Assembly: GCA_002731735.1 (NCBI GenBank) | Contig: PCCM01000018.1 | Location: 2,881-25,249, forward strand | Direction of reading: 5' to 3' | DNA: 22,369 bases | DNA from: Gemmatimonadota bacterium | GTDB lineage: Bacteria; Gemmatimonadota; Gemmatimonadetes; Longimicrobiales; Gaopeijiaceae | In this document: positions 8,048 through 16,068 of the stretch, piece by piece | How positions within the stretch are numbered: the stretch's first letter is position 1 | Layout: each line of letters starts with the position of its first letter | Program-made: the position numbers and the translations under genes | The notes under the pieces: model-generated | What the model was told of the DNA's origin: nothing | Database searches by the model: none | The model's input: the letters and a program-made list of their open reading frames with translations, nothing else

Positions 8048-9595
8048 ATGACGATGAACAAACCACGCCGGTACTTGAAACTCGGTTTGATCGTAGTTCC
8101 GATCGCCCTGATCAATGCGCATGCAGCAGCCGCGCAGGCTGCCGCTTATTCCGGCGTCACCAATTCAATGGTGTTGTTCCAGGAGAACTGCGCAGTGTGT
8201 CATGGCGAAAACCTGGGGGGGGATGCCCAGGGCACGCCGCTGCGCGGAGAGCTACGTCACGGCGGCTCCATGGCGGACATTATCGCCAGTATCAGCAATG
8301 GTTATGAGGCGACGGGCATGCCCACTTGGCGGGCAACCTTCACCCCGCTGCAAATCCGCAACATCGCCATGTACATCCTGGAAACCCGCGCCAACGTCGA
8401 CTACGTGACGTCGAATTTTGAGGTACCGCTCTCGATCCCGGATGGCGAGATTGAGAGTGAATTACATGATTTCCGCTTGGAAACTCTAGTCGATAATCTT
8501 GATCCGCTCCCCTATTCCATCGAGCCCCTCCCCGATGGGCGCCTGCTGCTGACCGAAAAGACGAAAGGTGTGCGCATCGTCGTCCCGGACGGGGAGCAGT
8601 CGGGTTTTATCCGGGGAACACCCCAGGCCTTCGACGACATCTACCGCCTGGATACACGCTTGGATATAGAACGGGGCATGGGGTGGCTCTTCGATATCGT
8701 GCTGCATCCGAACTACGAGGAGAACGGTTGGATCTATCTGCACTTCGGTGACCGCTGCCACGATTGTAATGACCTTAGCCGGCGGAGCGGACGCCCGGTT
8801 TCGATGAACAAGCTGGTACGGGGCAAAATCGAAGACGGTGAATGGATTGGACAGGAAACCATCTGGCAAGCCGAGATGGAACACTACAACGCAGCAAGCG
8901 ATGTGGCCGCCGGCGGCCGCGTGGCCTTCGACGACGCCGGCCACGTCTATTTCACCGTGGGATTAAAAGGCGGGAACCAAGGCGTTCAGGATCTGTCCAT
9001 GCCCTGGGGCAAGATCCATCGCGTCAACGACGATGGCAGCATTCCGGAAGACAATCCCTTCGCCGATCGAGATGACGTCTATCGCAGCATTTACACCTAT
9101 GGTCATCGCAGTCCTCAGGGCTTGGAATTCGATTTCGAAAACGGAGAGTTATGGGGCACCGAACACGGGCCTAGGGGCGGGGACGAGGTGAACCTCCTGC
9201 TACCAGGGCGCAACTATGGCTGGCCGTTGTATTCCCTGGGTCTGGATTACGACGGCACGCCGGTCGAGTACGGTAGGGACCTGGGCATCACCTTCGAGTT
9301 ATCCGATATCGAGCAGCCTGTGGTGGATCTGACACCTTCACCCGCAGTTTCCAGTTTCATCATTACCACCAGCGAACAGTTTCCCGAATGGGAGGGCGAT
9401 TTTCTGGTGGGCTCTCTGAAGGCACGCAGTCTTTTCCGCATCGAAATTGAGAACAATCAATTCGTTCGCCGAGAGACGCTGTTCGAAGGCATCGGCCGCA
9501 TTCGTGACATCGAGCAGGGCTTTAACGGAGATATCTACTTGTTACTCGAACATGGCTCCGGCGGGCGAATCGTTCGGTTGGTTCCTGTGGATTAG
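8048..9595 (+). CDS. Exported cytochrome c - PQQ sugar dehydrogenase (GSDH) fusion
   Basis: The 515-residue protein has a signal peptide (to about residue 30). A small cytochrome c domain follows (C48-A-V-C51-H52, likely axial Met91 in TGMPTW). From about residue 140 there is a six-bladed soluble glucose/aldose dehydrogenase (GSDH) propeller. Diagnostic stretches are YGHRSPQGLEF and EHGPRGGDEVN then GRNYGWP, very close to the E. coli YliI (Asd) motifs. It should oxidise sugars to lactones in the periplasm and send electrons to its own haem. One oddity: the segment that in YliI-like enzymes reads 'NH.GGR.VF' and carries the catalytic histidine reads DVAAGGRVAF here, so that histidine seems to be missing. 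A second ATG at 8054 is an alternative start; neither has a clear ribosome-binding site. The gene is divergent from the PQQ dehydrogenase gene. Confidence 0.88.
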   Translation: MTMNKPRRYLKLGLIVVPIALINAHAAAAQAAAYSGVTNSMVLFQENCAVCHGENLGGDAQGTPLRGELRHGGSMADIIASISNGYEATGMPTWRATFTPLQIRNIAMYILETRANVDYVTSNFEVPLSIPDGEIESELHDFRLETLVDNLDPLPYSIEPLPDGRLLLTEKTKGVRIVVPDGEQSGFIRGTPQAFDDIYRLDTRLDIERGMGWLFDIVLHPNYEENGWIYLHFGDRCHDCNDLSRRSGRPVSMNKLVRGKIEDGEWIGQETIWQAEMEHYNAASDVAAGGRVAFDDAGHVYFTVGLKGGNQGVQDLSMPWGKIHRVNDDGSIPEDNPFADRDDVYRSIYTYGHRSPQGLEFDFENGELWGTEHGPRGGDEVNLLLPGRNYGWPLYSLGLDYDGTPVEYGRDLGITFELSDIEQPVVDLTPSPAVSSFIITTSEQFPEWEGDFLVGSLKARSLFRIEIENNQFVRRETLFEGIGRIRDIEQGFNGDIYLLLEHGSGGRIVRLVPVD

Positions 9596-9741
9596 GGAGA
9601 GGTAAAGAAAACGCCTCCCTCAACGCGTTTGACCGGGGCGCGCCGGGAGGATAATCATCAAGGTTCCTCTCCGATCCCCGGAGGGTCGTACCCGGGGGAC
9701 GAGACGCGCAGGCTGACACCTTCTTTCTTTTTGGGGACATC

Positions 9742-12690
9742 GTGAGAGCAATTCTCTCCGTGCTGGGCTTCACCCTTTTCCTCACGGCTGGAGTCGAGGC
9801 ACAACAGGCTACCCGGACCCAGCCCGTGACGGGCATCCGGGACAACGGTACCGGTTTCCATGCCCTCGTGGGCGCTCGGGTAGTGACCTCTCCGGGGCAG
9901 GTCCTGGAGAACGCCACCATCGTGGTCCGCGACGGGCTCATCCAGAGTGTGGGACGTAACGATCAGCCACCTGCCGGCGCCCGGGTCTGGGATCTGGCGG
10001 GCCTCACGGTCTATCCGGGCTTCATCGATGCCCACGCCGACCTGGGCATGGATAACGTGCCCGAAGGGGGAGACGTGGGCCCCACGCACTGGAATCCCCA
10101 GGTGCGGGCCTGGTTCAGCACGACCATGAACTTCGAGGACGACGAAGATCGCCGCTCCGCCCTCCGCTCTCAGGGGTTCGGGACCGCCTTGGCCGTTCCG
10201 AAGCAGGGCATCTTCCGGGGCACCGCCTCGGTCGTGAACCTCACCGACGACGGGGTCCGAGACCGGATCCTCCGGCCCGACTTGGTCCATTCGATCGGGT
10301 TCCAGCGCTCGTTCCAGTTGGGAGGTGCGTACCCCAACTCCCCGATGGGCGTGGCGGCCCTGATGAAGCAGACCTTCATGGACACGGACTGGTACATGCG
10401 GGCATGGGAGGCCTATGAGGCGAGCGGGCGTGCGTTCCTCCCGCCGGAGACCAGTGCGTCCTTGGCGGCACTGGAAGAGGTCGTTCAGGGGAATCAGCCG
10501 ATGTTCTTCGAGACGAACAGCGAGGAGGAGTACCTGCGGGCCTACGCGCTGGCGGCGGACTACCGGGTGACCCCCTGGTTCCGTGGGAGCGGCCAGGAAT
10601 ACCGCATCGTCGACGTACTGGAGGGGCGGACCGAGCCTCTCGTCATCCCGCTCGACTTCCCCGACGCCCCCGACGTCGACAATCCGGAGCGGGCGCTGAA
10701 TGCTTCGTTGGCGCAGCTGCGCCACTGGTACTTGGCGCCCACCAGCCCGGGCCAGCTATCCGGGGCCGGGGTCCGCTTCGCCATCACCACGGACGGGCTC
10801 TCCTCGCTGAACGAGTTTCTACCCAACCTGCGCATCGCCGTGGCGCGGGGGCTGCCCGCCGACGATGCCCTGGCGGCCCTCACCACCACGCCGGCCGACT
10901 GGCTGGGCATCGATCGCACCCACGGCACCATCGAGGCGGGCAAGGTGGCCAACCTCGTCGTGAGCGAAGGCGATCTCTTTAACGAAGAGGCTACGGTCCG
11001 CGACGTCTGGGTGCAGGGGAAGGTCTACGGCGTCACCCGTCCAGCGCAGGTCGACCCTCGAGGGACCTGGCTCATCGCCTCCGACGACGAGTGGGGCTTC
11101 GAGGCGGAGCTCCGCCTTGAGGGCCCGTTGAACCGTTTGGGTGGTCACATCGATGTCACCGACGGAGAGCGGATCGACTTGTCCTCGGCCAGCGTCGTGG
11201 CCGAGACGGGCCGGATCGAGGTGCGTTTCGATGGCGAGGACCTGGGATACGAGGGGACGGCTCTCTTGGCCGGCTCGGTCGCAGGCGATGAGTTCTTCGG
11301 CTGGACCTCTCTCCCGAACGGGGCGGACCCGTCGTTCCAAGGCACGCGAACGCAGGCGTTCGAAGGGGCTGCGCGCGGCACCGTGGCGATGAACGTTCCC
11401 GAGATCGACCTTCCCTTCATCCGCCCCATGATGGAGTACGGACGGAGCTCCATCCCTGAGCAGCCGCCCGCGGTGGTCGTGCGCAACGCCACCGTATGGA
11501 CGCAGGGTACTCAAGGACGATTGGAAAACGCCGACCTCCTGGTGCGGGCTGGACAGGTGGCGGAGGTAGGTATCGATCTCGATGCGCCCTCAGGTGCAGT
11601 GGAGATCGACGCCACGGGCAAGCACGTGACCCCTGGACTGATCGACGTCCACATCCATGCGGGAGTCAGCGGGGTGAACGAGAGTGGCTTCGCCATCGTT
11701 CCCGAGGTGCAGATGGGGGACGTGGTGACGCACAACAACATCTGGATGTACCGTCAACTCGCCGGCGGACTGACGACGGCTCACGTGAAGCACGGTTCCG
11801 CCAACCCCATCGGGGGCGAGAACGTGTTTGTGAAGATGCGGTGGGGTTCCTTGCCGGAGGACCTCAAGCTCGAGAACGCGCCTCGGACGGTGAAGTTCGC
11901 ACTGGGCGAGAACCCCAAGCGTCGTCAGGGGCGCTACCCCGACACCCGCATGGGAACTCAGGAGATCATCCGCGACCACTTCATGGCCGCTCGGGACTAC
12001 GAGCGCGAGTGGCAGCGGTGGGAGGCCAACGGCGAGGGTATTCCACCCCGCCGTGACCTTCGGATGGAGGCGATTCTCGACATCCTGAACCAGGAGTTGC
12101 TCATTTCGTCGCACGGATACCGCGCTGACGAGTTCCTGGCGCTGATTCGCCTGGCGGAGGAGTTCGGGTTCCGGGTGCAAACGCTGCAACACGGGGTCGA
12201 GGCCTACAAGATCGCCTCCGAGCTGGCTGCCTCGGGCGTGGCCGCCGCAGTGTGGAGCGACTGGGGCGCATTCAAACTCGAGGCGTACGACGCGACCGTG
12301 TACAACGCTCGCATCCTCATGGAGGCTGGCGTGGTGACATCGCTACACTCCGACGACAACCAGATCTCCACCCGCATGAACTGGGAGGCGGGCAAGTTGC
12401 TGCGCACCGGGCTCACGGAAGAGCAGGCGCTTTCGACCGTGACCAACCAGTCGGCCCAGGCCGTGGCCATCGACGACCAGGTCGGCTCTCTGGAGCCGGG
12501 TAAGGACGGCGACTTCGTCATCTGGAGCGGCAACCCGCTCTCGCAGTTCACTCGGGCGGAGCAGACGTGGATCGATGGCCGGCGTTACTTCTCGTTGGAG
12601 GAGGACGCGGCCCAACGTGAGGAGATCGAACGGGAGCGGACCCAACTCATCCAGGCCGTCCTCTCGGTCGAGGGGAGGAGTGGACGATGA
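9742..12690 (+). CDS. Secreted double-domain amidohydrolase (degenerate first half, intact second half)
   Basis: This 982-residue protein starts at a GTG with a signal peptide (to about residue 20, VEAQQ) and contains two amidohydrolase units in tandem. In the first (about 40-430) the metal-binding HxH is broken: D96-A-H98-A-D100. The later histidines also seem lost, though the folding pattern and the C-terminal strand (GTIEAGKVANLVV) remain. A beta-rich linker covers about 435-560. The second unit (about 575-960) looks intact: H637-I-H639, His791 (SSHGYR), His817 (LQHG) and Asp871 (LHSDD). It resembles the imidazolonepropionase/prolidase-like amidohydrolases. The reaction is unknown; a secreted peptidase or amidase role is possible. 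Its stop overlaps the start of the next amidohydrolase by four bases, so the two are translationally coupled. Confidence 0.87.
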   Translation: MRAILSVLGFTLFLTAGVEAQQATRTQPVTGIRDNGTGFHALVGARVVTSPGQVLENATIVVRDGLIQSVGRNDQPPAGARVWDLAGLTVYPGFIDAHADLGMDNVPEGGDVGPTHWNPQVRAWFSTTMNFEDDEDRRSALRSQGFGTALAVPKQGIFRGTASVVNLTDDGVRDRILRPDLVHSIGFQRSFQLGGAYPNSPMGVAALMKQTFMDTDWYMRAWEAYEASGRAFLPPETSASLAALEEVVQGNQPMFFETNSEEEYLRAYALAADYRVTPWFRGSGQEYRIVDVLEGRTEPLVIPLDFPDAPDVDNPERALNASLAQLRHWYLAPTSPGQLSGAGVRFAITTDGLSSLNEFLPNLRIAVARGLPADDALAALTTTPADWLGIDRTHGTIEAGKVANLVVSEGDLFNEEATVRDVWVQGKVYGVTRPAQVDPRGTWLIASDDEWGFEAELRLEGPLNRLGGHIDVTDGERIDLSSASVVAETGRIEVRFDGEDLGYEGTALLAGSVAGDEFFGWTSLPNGADPSFQGTRTQAFEGAARGTVAMNVPEIDLPFIRPMMEYGRSSIPEQPPAVVVRNATVWTQGTQGRLENADLLVRAGQVAEVGIDLDAPSGAVEIDATGKHVTPGLIDVHIHAGVSGVNESGFAIVPEVQMGDVVTHNNIWMYRQLAGGLTTAHVKHGSANPIGGENVFVKMRWGSLPEDLKLENAPRTVKFALGENPKRRQGRYPDTRMGTQEIIRDHFMAARDYEREWQRWEANGEGIPPRRDLRMEAILDILNQELLISSHGYRADEFLALIRLAEEFGFRVQTLQHGVEAYKIASELAASGVAAAVWSDWGAFKLEAYDATVYNARILMEAGVVTSLHSDDNQISTRMNWEAGKLLRTGLTEEQALSTVTNQSAQAVAIDDQVGSLEPGKDGDFVIWSGNPLSQFTRAEQTWIDGRRYFSLEEDAAQREEIERERTQLIQAVLSVEGRSGR

Positions 12691-14060
12691 ACACCACCAA
12701 GCGAGGAACCATGACGGGAGTTCTGGCCCGGGCGGGTACCATGGCCACCCTAACTGTGATATCGGCCGTCGTTGCACCGCTGTTGCCCTCGAGCGCCACA
12801 GCACAGGTGCGCATGACTGTCCCGCCCCAATCTCAGCCGATCGCGCTTCAAGGGGCCACAATCCACACCGTGACGAACGGGGTCATCGAGAACGGTACCA
12901 TCCTCTTCAACAACGGGGTGATTACCGCGATCGGGACCGACGTACAGCTCCCCGCGGGGACGCGGGTGGTGGACGCCTCGGGTAAACACATCTATCCCGG
13001 CCTCATCGACGCCTACAGCACCGTGGGGATCAGCGAGATCGGATCGGTCGACGTCTCCAGCGACACCAACGAACTGGGCGACTTCAATCCGAACGTTCGA
13101 GCGGAGGTCGCGGTCAATGCCGAAAGTCGCCACATCGGCACCACACGCTCTGCAGGGGTGCTCGTGAGCTTGACCACCCCCGGGGGTGGCCTCATCTCCG
13201 GTATGTCGTCCGCCCTCAATCTCGAGGGCTGGAGTTGGGAGGAGATGTCGTTGGAGTCGGCCGCGGCCCTCAACGTGAACTGGCCCAACCCCAACCCTCG
13301 CCGCGGAGGCCGGGGTGGCGGTCGTGGTGGCGGGGCGGGAGACGCTCCGACCTATGAGGAGCGGGTCCAGGAGCTCAAGGACTTTTTCGCGGAGGCACGA
13401 GCCTACCGCGACGCCGTCGCCGCGGGTGAGGGGGTTCGGAGCGACTCCCGCTACGCTGCCATGATTCCTGCGCTGAACGGGGAGATCCCAGTCGTGGTGG
13501 CCGCCGACGGGGCCGCCCAGATCAACGACGCCATCACCTGGGGGCAGGGGGAAGGAGTCCGGATCGTGATCCGTGGAGGACGCGATGCCATTCATGTTGC
13601 GGACCGCCTGGTGAGCGAGAACATCCCGGTGATCCTCACGTCCACCATGGCCGCTCCGGGTCGGGCCTACGAGGGGTACGACGGTGCCTATTCCATGCCG
13701 GCCCGGCTGTATGAGGCGGGCGTGAAATTCGCAATCTCAGGTGGCGCGGGTGCTCTCTATACGAACCGTTTGCCTTGGGAGGCGGGGGTGGCCGTCGCCT
13801 TCGGGCTTCCGGAGGAGGAAGCCGTCAAGGCGGTGACCATCAACGCCGCGGAGTTCATGGGTCTGGACGACCGGGTCGGTTCGCTAGAGGCGGGCAAGCA
13901 GGCGACGCTCCTCATCACTACGGGGAACCCGCTGGACATGACGACCAACATCGAGCAGGCCTACATCCAGGGCCGCGAGCTCGACATGAATGACATCCAG
14001 AAGCATTTCTTCGAGAAGTACATGGTTAAGGTCAGGCAGTTGCGGCCCGTGGTGTTTTAA
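12687..14060 (+). CDS. Secreted amidohydrolase-like protein lacking the metal-binding histidines
   Basis: The 457-residue product has a long leader (signal cleavage near residue 40, SATAQ) and the overall frame of a metal-dependent amidohydrolase. That frame includes the N-terminal strands (IHTVTNGVIENGTILFNNG), the barrel, and the closing VGSLEAGKQATLLITTGNPL strand. However, the expected HxH site reads D108-A-Y110-S-T112, and the segment usually holding the first downstream histidine reads PVVVAADG. I therefore suspect it is catalytically inactive and works as a partner subunit of the large amidohydrolase whose stop codon it overlaps (ATGA at 12687-12690). A glycine-arginine-rich insert (about 206-218, RRGGRGGGRGGG) interrupts the barrel. 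A purine-rich GGGGAGGAG at 12672-12680 is a good ribosome-binding site. A hairpin follows the stop. Confidence 0.82.
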   Translation: MNTTKRGTMTGVLARAGTMATLTVISAVVAPLLPSSATAQVRMTVPPQSQPIALQGATIHTVTNGVIENGTILFNNGVITAIGTDVQLPAGTRVVDASGKHIYPGLIDAYSTVGISEIGSVDVSSDTNELGDFNPNVRAEVAVNAESRHIGTTRSAGVLVSLTTPGGGLISGMSSALNLEGWSWEEMSLESAAALNVNWPNPNPRRGGRGGGRGGGAGDAPTYEERVQELKDFFAEARAYRDAVAAGEGVRSDSRYAAMIPALNGEIPVVVAADGAAQINDAITWGQGEGVRIVIRGGRDAIHVADRLVSENIPVILTSTMAAPGRAYEGYDGAYSMPARLYEAGVKFAISGGAGALYTNRLPWEAGVAVAFGLPEEEAVKAVTINAAEFMGLDDRVGSLEAGKQATLLITTGNPLDMTTNIEQAYIQGRELDMNDIQKHFFEKYMVKVRQLRPVVF

Positions 14061-14067
14061 GTGGATC

Positions 14068-14101
14068 GGAGGGGGCCCGGGCGCTGGCCCTGGCTCCCTC
14101 C
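14068..14101 (+). terminator. GC-rich hairpin after the amidohydrolase pair
   Basis: Eight bases after the TAA, a 34-base segment folds into a near-complete hairpin. GGAGGG (14068-14073) pairs with CCCTCC (14096-14101), GCC with GGC, and GGGC with GCCC, around the loop GCTG. There is one G-T wobble and one mismatch. It is followed by pyrimidine-rich sequence but not by a run of T, so it is a plausible but not classical intrinsic terminator. It lies between convergent genes. Confidence 0.55.
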
Positions 14102-14180
14102 GCTTCTGTCATTCGGCGGAAGCGTCGTAACTCATCGCATCGCCATCTGCCGTGCCAACGGTCACCTCCGTCCCGCCCCC

Positions 14181-15260
14181 TCAGTTCGGGAGCGGAATCC
14201 CCCGCTCCAGCAGCACCTCGGCCAGCAACCGCGACCCGTTCACTCCGCTCGGGAAGCCCGAATACAGCGTTATGTGGGCCATCATCTCGGAGAGCTCCTC
14301 CGGCGTGACGCCGTTGTCGAGCCCCCGTCCGAGGTGAACGCGGAGTTGGTCCGTCTGGTACGCGGCCTGTGTCATTGCGATCGTGATGAGGCTCCGATCA
14401 CGAGGCGAGAGCTCGCTGCGCGGCCAGGTGTCCCCGTAAACGAGGCCTGAGATCAGCGTGTCGAGGTACGGCGCGCCGGGGAACCGAGAGTCGGGCAGCG
14501 GCAGGCCTCGCTGTTCGAACACATCAGCGGCCACGCGCGCCGCGTTCACGCCTGTCGGGAAGCCGGAGTAGAACGTCACGTGGGTGATGAGCTCGGAAAT
14601 CTCCTCCTGCGTCACCCCGTTGTCCAGCGCCCGACCGACGTGGAACTGCACCTCGCTGGATGCATAAAGCGCCGTGCCGACCGCCACGGTGACGAGGCTT
14701 CGATCCCGGGGCGACAACTCCGATCTCTCCCAGGTCTCGGCGTAGAGCAAATTGAGGAGGTCCCCGACGTAGGGCGTGCCGGGGAAGACGCCAGGAAACA
14801 GAGGGTCGGCGTCCGAATTCGTTTCCCGGGGCGATGTGTCGGGCGGGGACTGCGGTAGGCCGCGTTCGACAAATACCTCAGCGGCGACCCGGGCTGCGTT
14901 CACCGCGGTCGGGAAGCCCGAATACCACAGCACGTGCCCGATGAGTTCGGCGATCTCGCTCTGCGTGACGCCGTTGTCGAGTGCCCTGCCGATGTGGATG
15001 CGAAGCTCGTTTGTTGCGTAGAGCGCCTGGGTGACCGCAACCGTGATGAGGCTACGGTCTCGGGGCGAGAGTTGCGGGCGCTCCCAGATGTCTCCGTAGA
15101 GGACGGTGTTGCGGATCTCACCCAGATACGGCGAGGCGTCGTAAGCGCCAACGGGCGCCGCAGGCTGCTGCGCCGCGAGCGGGGATTGCGGGGCGATTAG
15201 TGATGCGAGCGCGAACGTGAGCGCAACCGGGCCGATGATCGAACGAGTGGAGGACGGCAT
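14181..15260 (-). CDS. Secreted protein of three tandem carboxymuconolactone decarboxylase-like domains
   Basis: The 359-residue protein has a signal peptide (to about residue 30, SPLAAQQ) followed by three copies of one about 95-residue helical domain, at roughly 43-136, 162-254 and 263-357. Each copy carries LSPRDRSL, then a His about 20 residues later, GR.LDNGVT, and H....YSGFP...N. This is the carboxymuconolactone decarboxylase (CMD) pattern. None of the copies has the CxxC of AhpD-type peroxidase partners. Single-domain CMD proteins are normally cytoplasmic and assemble as oligomers, so an exported triple fusion is unusual. The function is unknown; action on a lactone or related ring product is a guess that would suit the neighbouring oxidases. 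The ribosome-binding site AAGGAG (15270-15275, minus strand) fixes the start. The gene lies downstream of the small membrane peptide gene on the same strand. Confidence 0.85.
   Translation of the reverse strand: MPSSTRSIIGPVALTFALASLIAPQSPLAAQQPAAPVGAYDASPYLGEIRNTVLYGDIWERPQLSPRDRSLITVAVTQALYATNELRIHIGRALDNGVTQSEIAELIGHVLWYSGFPTAVNAARVAAEVFVERGLPQSPPDTSPRETNSDADPLFPGVFPGTPYVGDLLNLLYAETWERSELSPRDRSLVTVAVGTALYASSEVQFHVGRALDNGVTQEEISELITHVTFYSGFPTGVNAARVAADVFEQRGLPLPDSRFPGAPYLDTLISGLVYGDTWPRSELSPRDRSLITIAMTQAAYQTDQLRVHLGRGLDNGVTPEELSEMMAHITLYSGFPSGVNGSRLLAEVLLERGIPLPN
14190..14474 (-). repeat. CMD domain repeat copy 3
   Basis: Third copy (residues about 263-357), with LSPRDRSLITIAM, LGRGLDNGVT and LYSGFPSGVNGSRLLAEVL. 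It differs most from the other two near its end, and only a short linker separates it from copy 2. Confidence 0.75.
14499..14777 (-). repeat. CMD domain repeat copy 2
   Basis: Second copy (residues about 162-254), with LSPRDRSLVTVAV, VGRALDNGVT and FYSGFPTGVNAARVAADVF. It is separated from copy 1 by a Pro/Ser/Asp-rich linker of about 25 residues. Copies 1 and 2 look closest to each other. Confidence 0.75.
14853..15134 (-). repeat. CMD domain repeat copy 1
   Basis: First copy (residues about 43-136) of the three internal domain repeats. It carries the shared blocks LSPRDRSLITVAV, IGRALDNGVT and WYSGFPTAVNAARVAAEVF. Confidence 0.75.
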
Positions 15261-15354
15261 CTCTCTTTTCTCCTTACTTGGCAGGGCTTCTGAGCCGGAG
15301 GGCCAACTTGCCGGGTCAGGCGCCGCTTGGAAAGGAAATCAAGAGGACTGGGGC

Positions 15355-15501
15355 TCAACGAGCAGCGCGACCCAGGTACCCGAGAAGGGTCTGCTCTATC
15401 CAATCGTCAACGCCGGGCACGAACAGCACCGCCAACGCGGTAACCACCACCGCGACCGCGATGCCCCAGTAGAAGTATTTCACGGCGTGGCTCCCGTCCA
15501 T
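15355..15501 (-). CDS. Small single-pass membrane protein (48 residues)
   Basis: The ATG at 15499-15501 opens a 48-codon frame ending in TGA at 15355-15357. The predicted peptide begins MDGSHAVKYFYWGIAV, has one hydrophobic helix (about residues 10-29, Val/Ala-rich), and ends with a short charged tail (DDWIEQTLLGYLGRAAR). A very strong ribosome-binding site, AGGAGGA (minus strand, 15511-15517), sits nine bases upstream, directly after the stop of the 15520-16068 gene. The spacing argues for a real, co-translated gene. I do not recognise the family. A role as a membrane partner of the upstream anchored protein is possible but is only inferred from position. Confidence 0.65.
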   Translation of the reverse strand: MDGSHAVKYFYWGIAVAVVVTALAVLFVPGVDDWIEQTLLGYLGRAAR

Positions 15502-15510
15502 GGAGCAGCT

Positions 15511-15517
15511 TCCTCCT
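15511..15517 (-). promoter_or_regulatory. Ribosome-binding site of the 48-residue membrane protein
   Basis: The minus-strand sequence AGGAGGA lies nine bases before the ATG and three bases after the TGA of the preceding gene. It is the main evidence that the small frame is translated and belongs to the same operon. Confidence 0.65.
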
Positions 15518-15519
15518 CG

Positions 15520-16068
15520 TCAGTTCCGGGGCGCAGCCTCGAACAACCAGGCGCCGCCTGACTCTACGGCGGCCCTGGTCGTCTGGGACGGATACTTGCT
15601 GGTGATCGCGGCGGTGATGCCGTCAAGGATATCACCCGACTGGATCCGAACCAGCTGTCGCTCGTAGCGGATGCCGTTGATGCGGATTACAGCGCGGCCG
15701 TCCCGCTCGGCTTGAATCGGCCAGTGTTTCCAGAGACGCCCGACGGCGGTGCTCATGTAGCCTGACCAGACATAGATTTTGCCATCGTATTCCGCGGTCC
15801 ATATCCGTCGTGAGCGGGGCGGATCCAGTAGCTGCAACTCGATCGTCTGTACGTCACGCACCAAACTCCAGTCCGGCTCCTGACCAACGTAGATTGTACC
15901 CGACTCCAGGGGTCCGCCGGAGAAGACCTGGTTCGGTCCATCCGCGAACCGTTGTTTTACGGCTGCGGTAACGACTGCTGTCGCCGGTATCAGCAGCAGA
16001 CCGAACACGACAATCGTCAGTCGTATTATCGTCAGTCGGTATACCGTCAGTCGGTTTGCGATCTTCAT
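15520..16068 (-). CDS. Membrane-anchored protein, possibly with a split beta-barrel domain
   Basis: This 182-residue protein has an N-terminal hydrophobic anchor (about residues 7-37) and a periplasmic beta-rich part. The segment from about residue 75 to 145 alternates strands with conserved-looking blocks (RRIWTAEYDGKIYVWSG; KHWPIQAERDGRAVIRING; RYERQLVRI). These recall flavin-type split beta-barrels of the PNPOx/DUF2255 kind, but I cannot assign a family firmly. No catalytic residue or cofactor motif is evident. The anchor is written by three tandem copies of a 15-bp repeat. A ribosome-binding site (AGAGGA on the minus strand) precedes the ATG. The 48-residue membrane protein gene follows at once, and the gene is divergent from the glucose-dehydrogenase-like PQQ enzyme. 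Confidence 0.65.
   Translation of the reverse strand: MKIANRLTVYRLTIIRLTIVVFGLLLIPATAVVTAAVKQRFADGPNQVFSGGPLESGTIYVGQEPDWSLVRDVQTIELQLLDPPRSRRIWTAEYDGKIYVWSGYMSTAVGRLWKHWPIQAERDGRAVIRINGIRYERQLVRIQSGDILDGITAAITSKYPSQTTRAAVESGGAWLFEAAPRN
16013..16057 (-). repeat. Three tandem 15-bp repeats inside a membrane-anchor coding region
   Basis: On the plus strand the units are ATCGTCAGTCGTATT, ATCGTCAGTCGGTAT and ACCGTCAGTCGGTTT, back to back. On the minus strand they code in frame for R-L-T-V-Y, R-L-T-I-I and R-L-T-I-V at the start of the 182-residue protein. The units differ at only a few bases. Their length is a multiple of three, so copy-number change would lengthen or shorten the anchor without a frameshift. 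Confidence 0.85.

Noticed and set aside
7441..8307. 288-residue plus-strand frame across the divergent promoter
   Set aside because: It overlaps two well-supported genes and has no family resemblance.
9614..9650. CCTCCC / GGGAGG inverted repeat after the sugar dehydrogenase as a terminator
   Set aside because: The stem is only six pairs with a 25-base loop and no T-run.
9658..10725. 355-residue minus-strand frame opposite the large amidohydrolase
   Set aside because: Its composition (Arg/Gly/Val-rich) is that of an antisense shadow, and the plus-strand gene is certain.
12750..13595. 281-residue minus-strand frame opposite the small amidohydrolase
   Set aside because: Antisense shadow without domain or ribosome-binding site.
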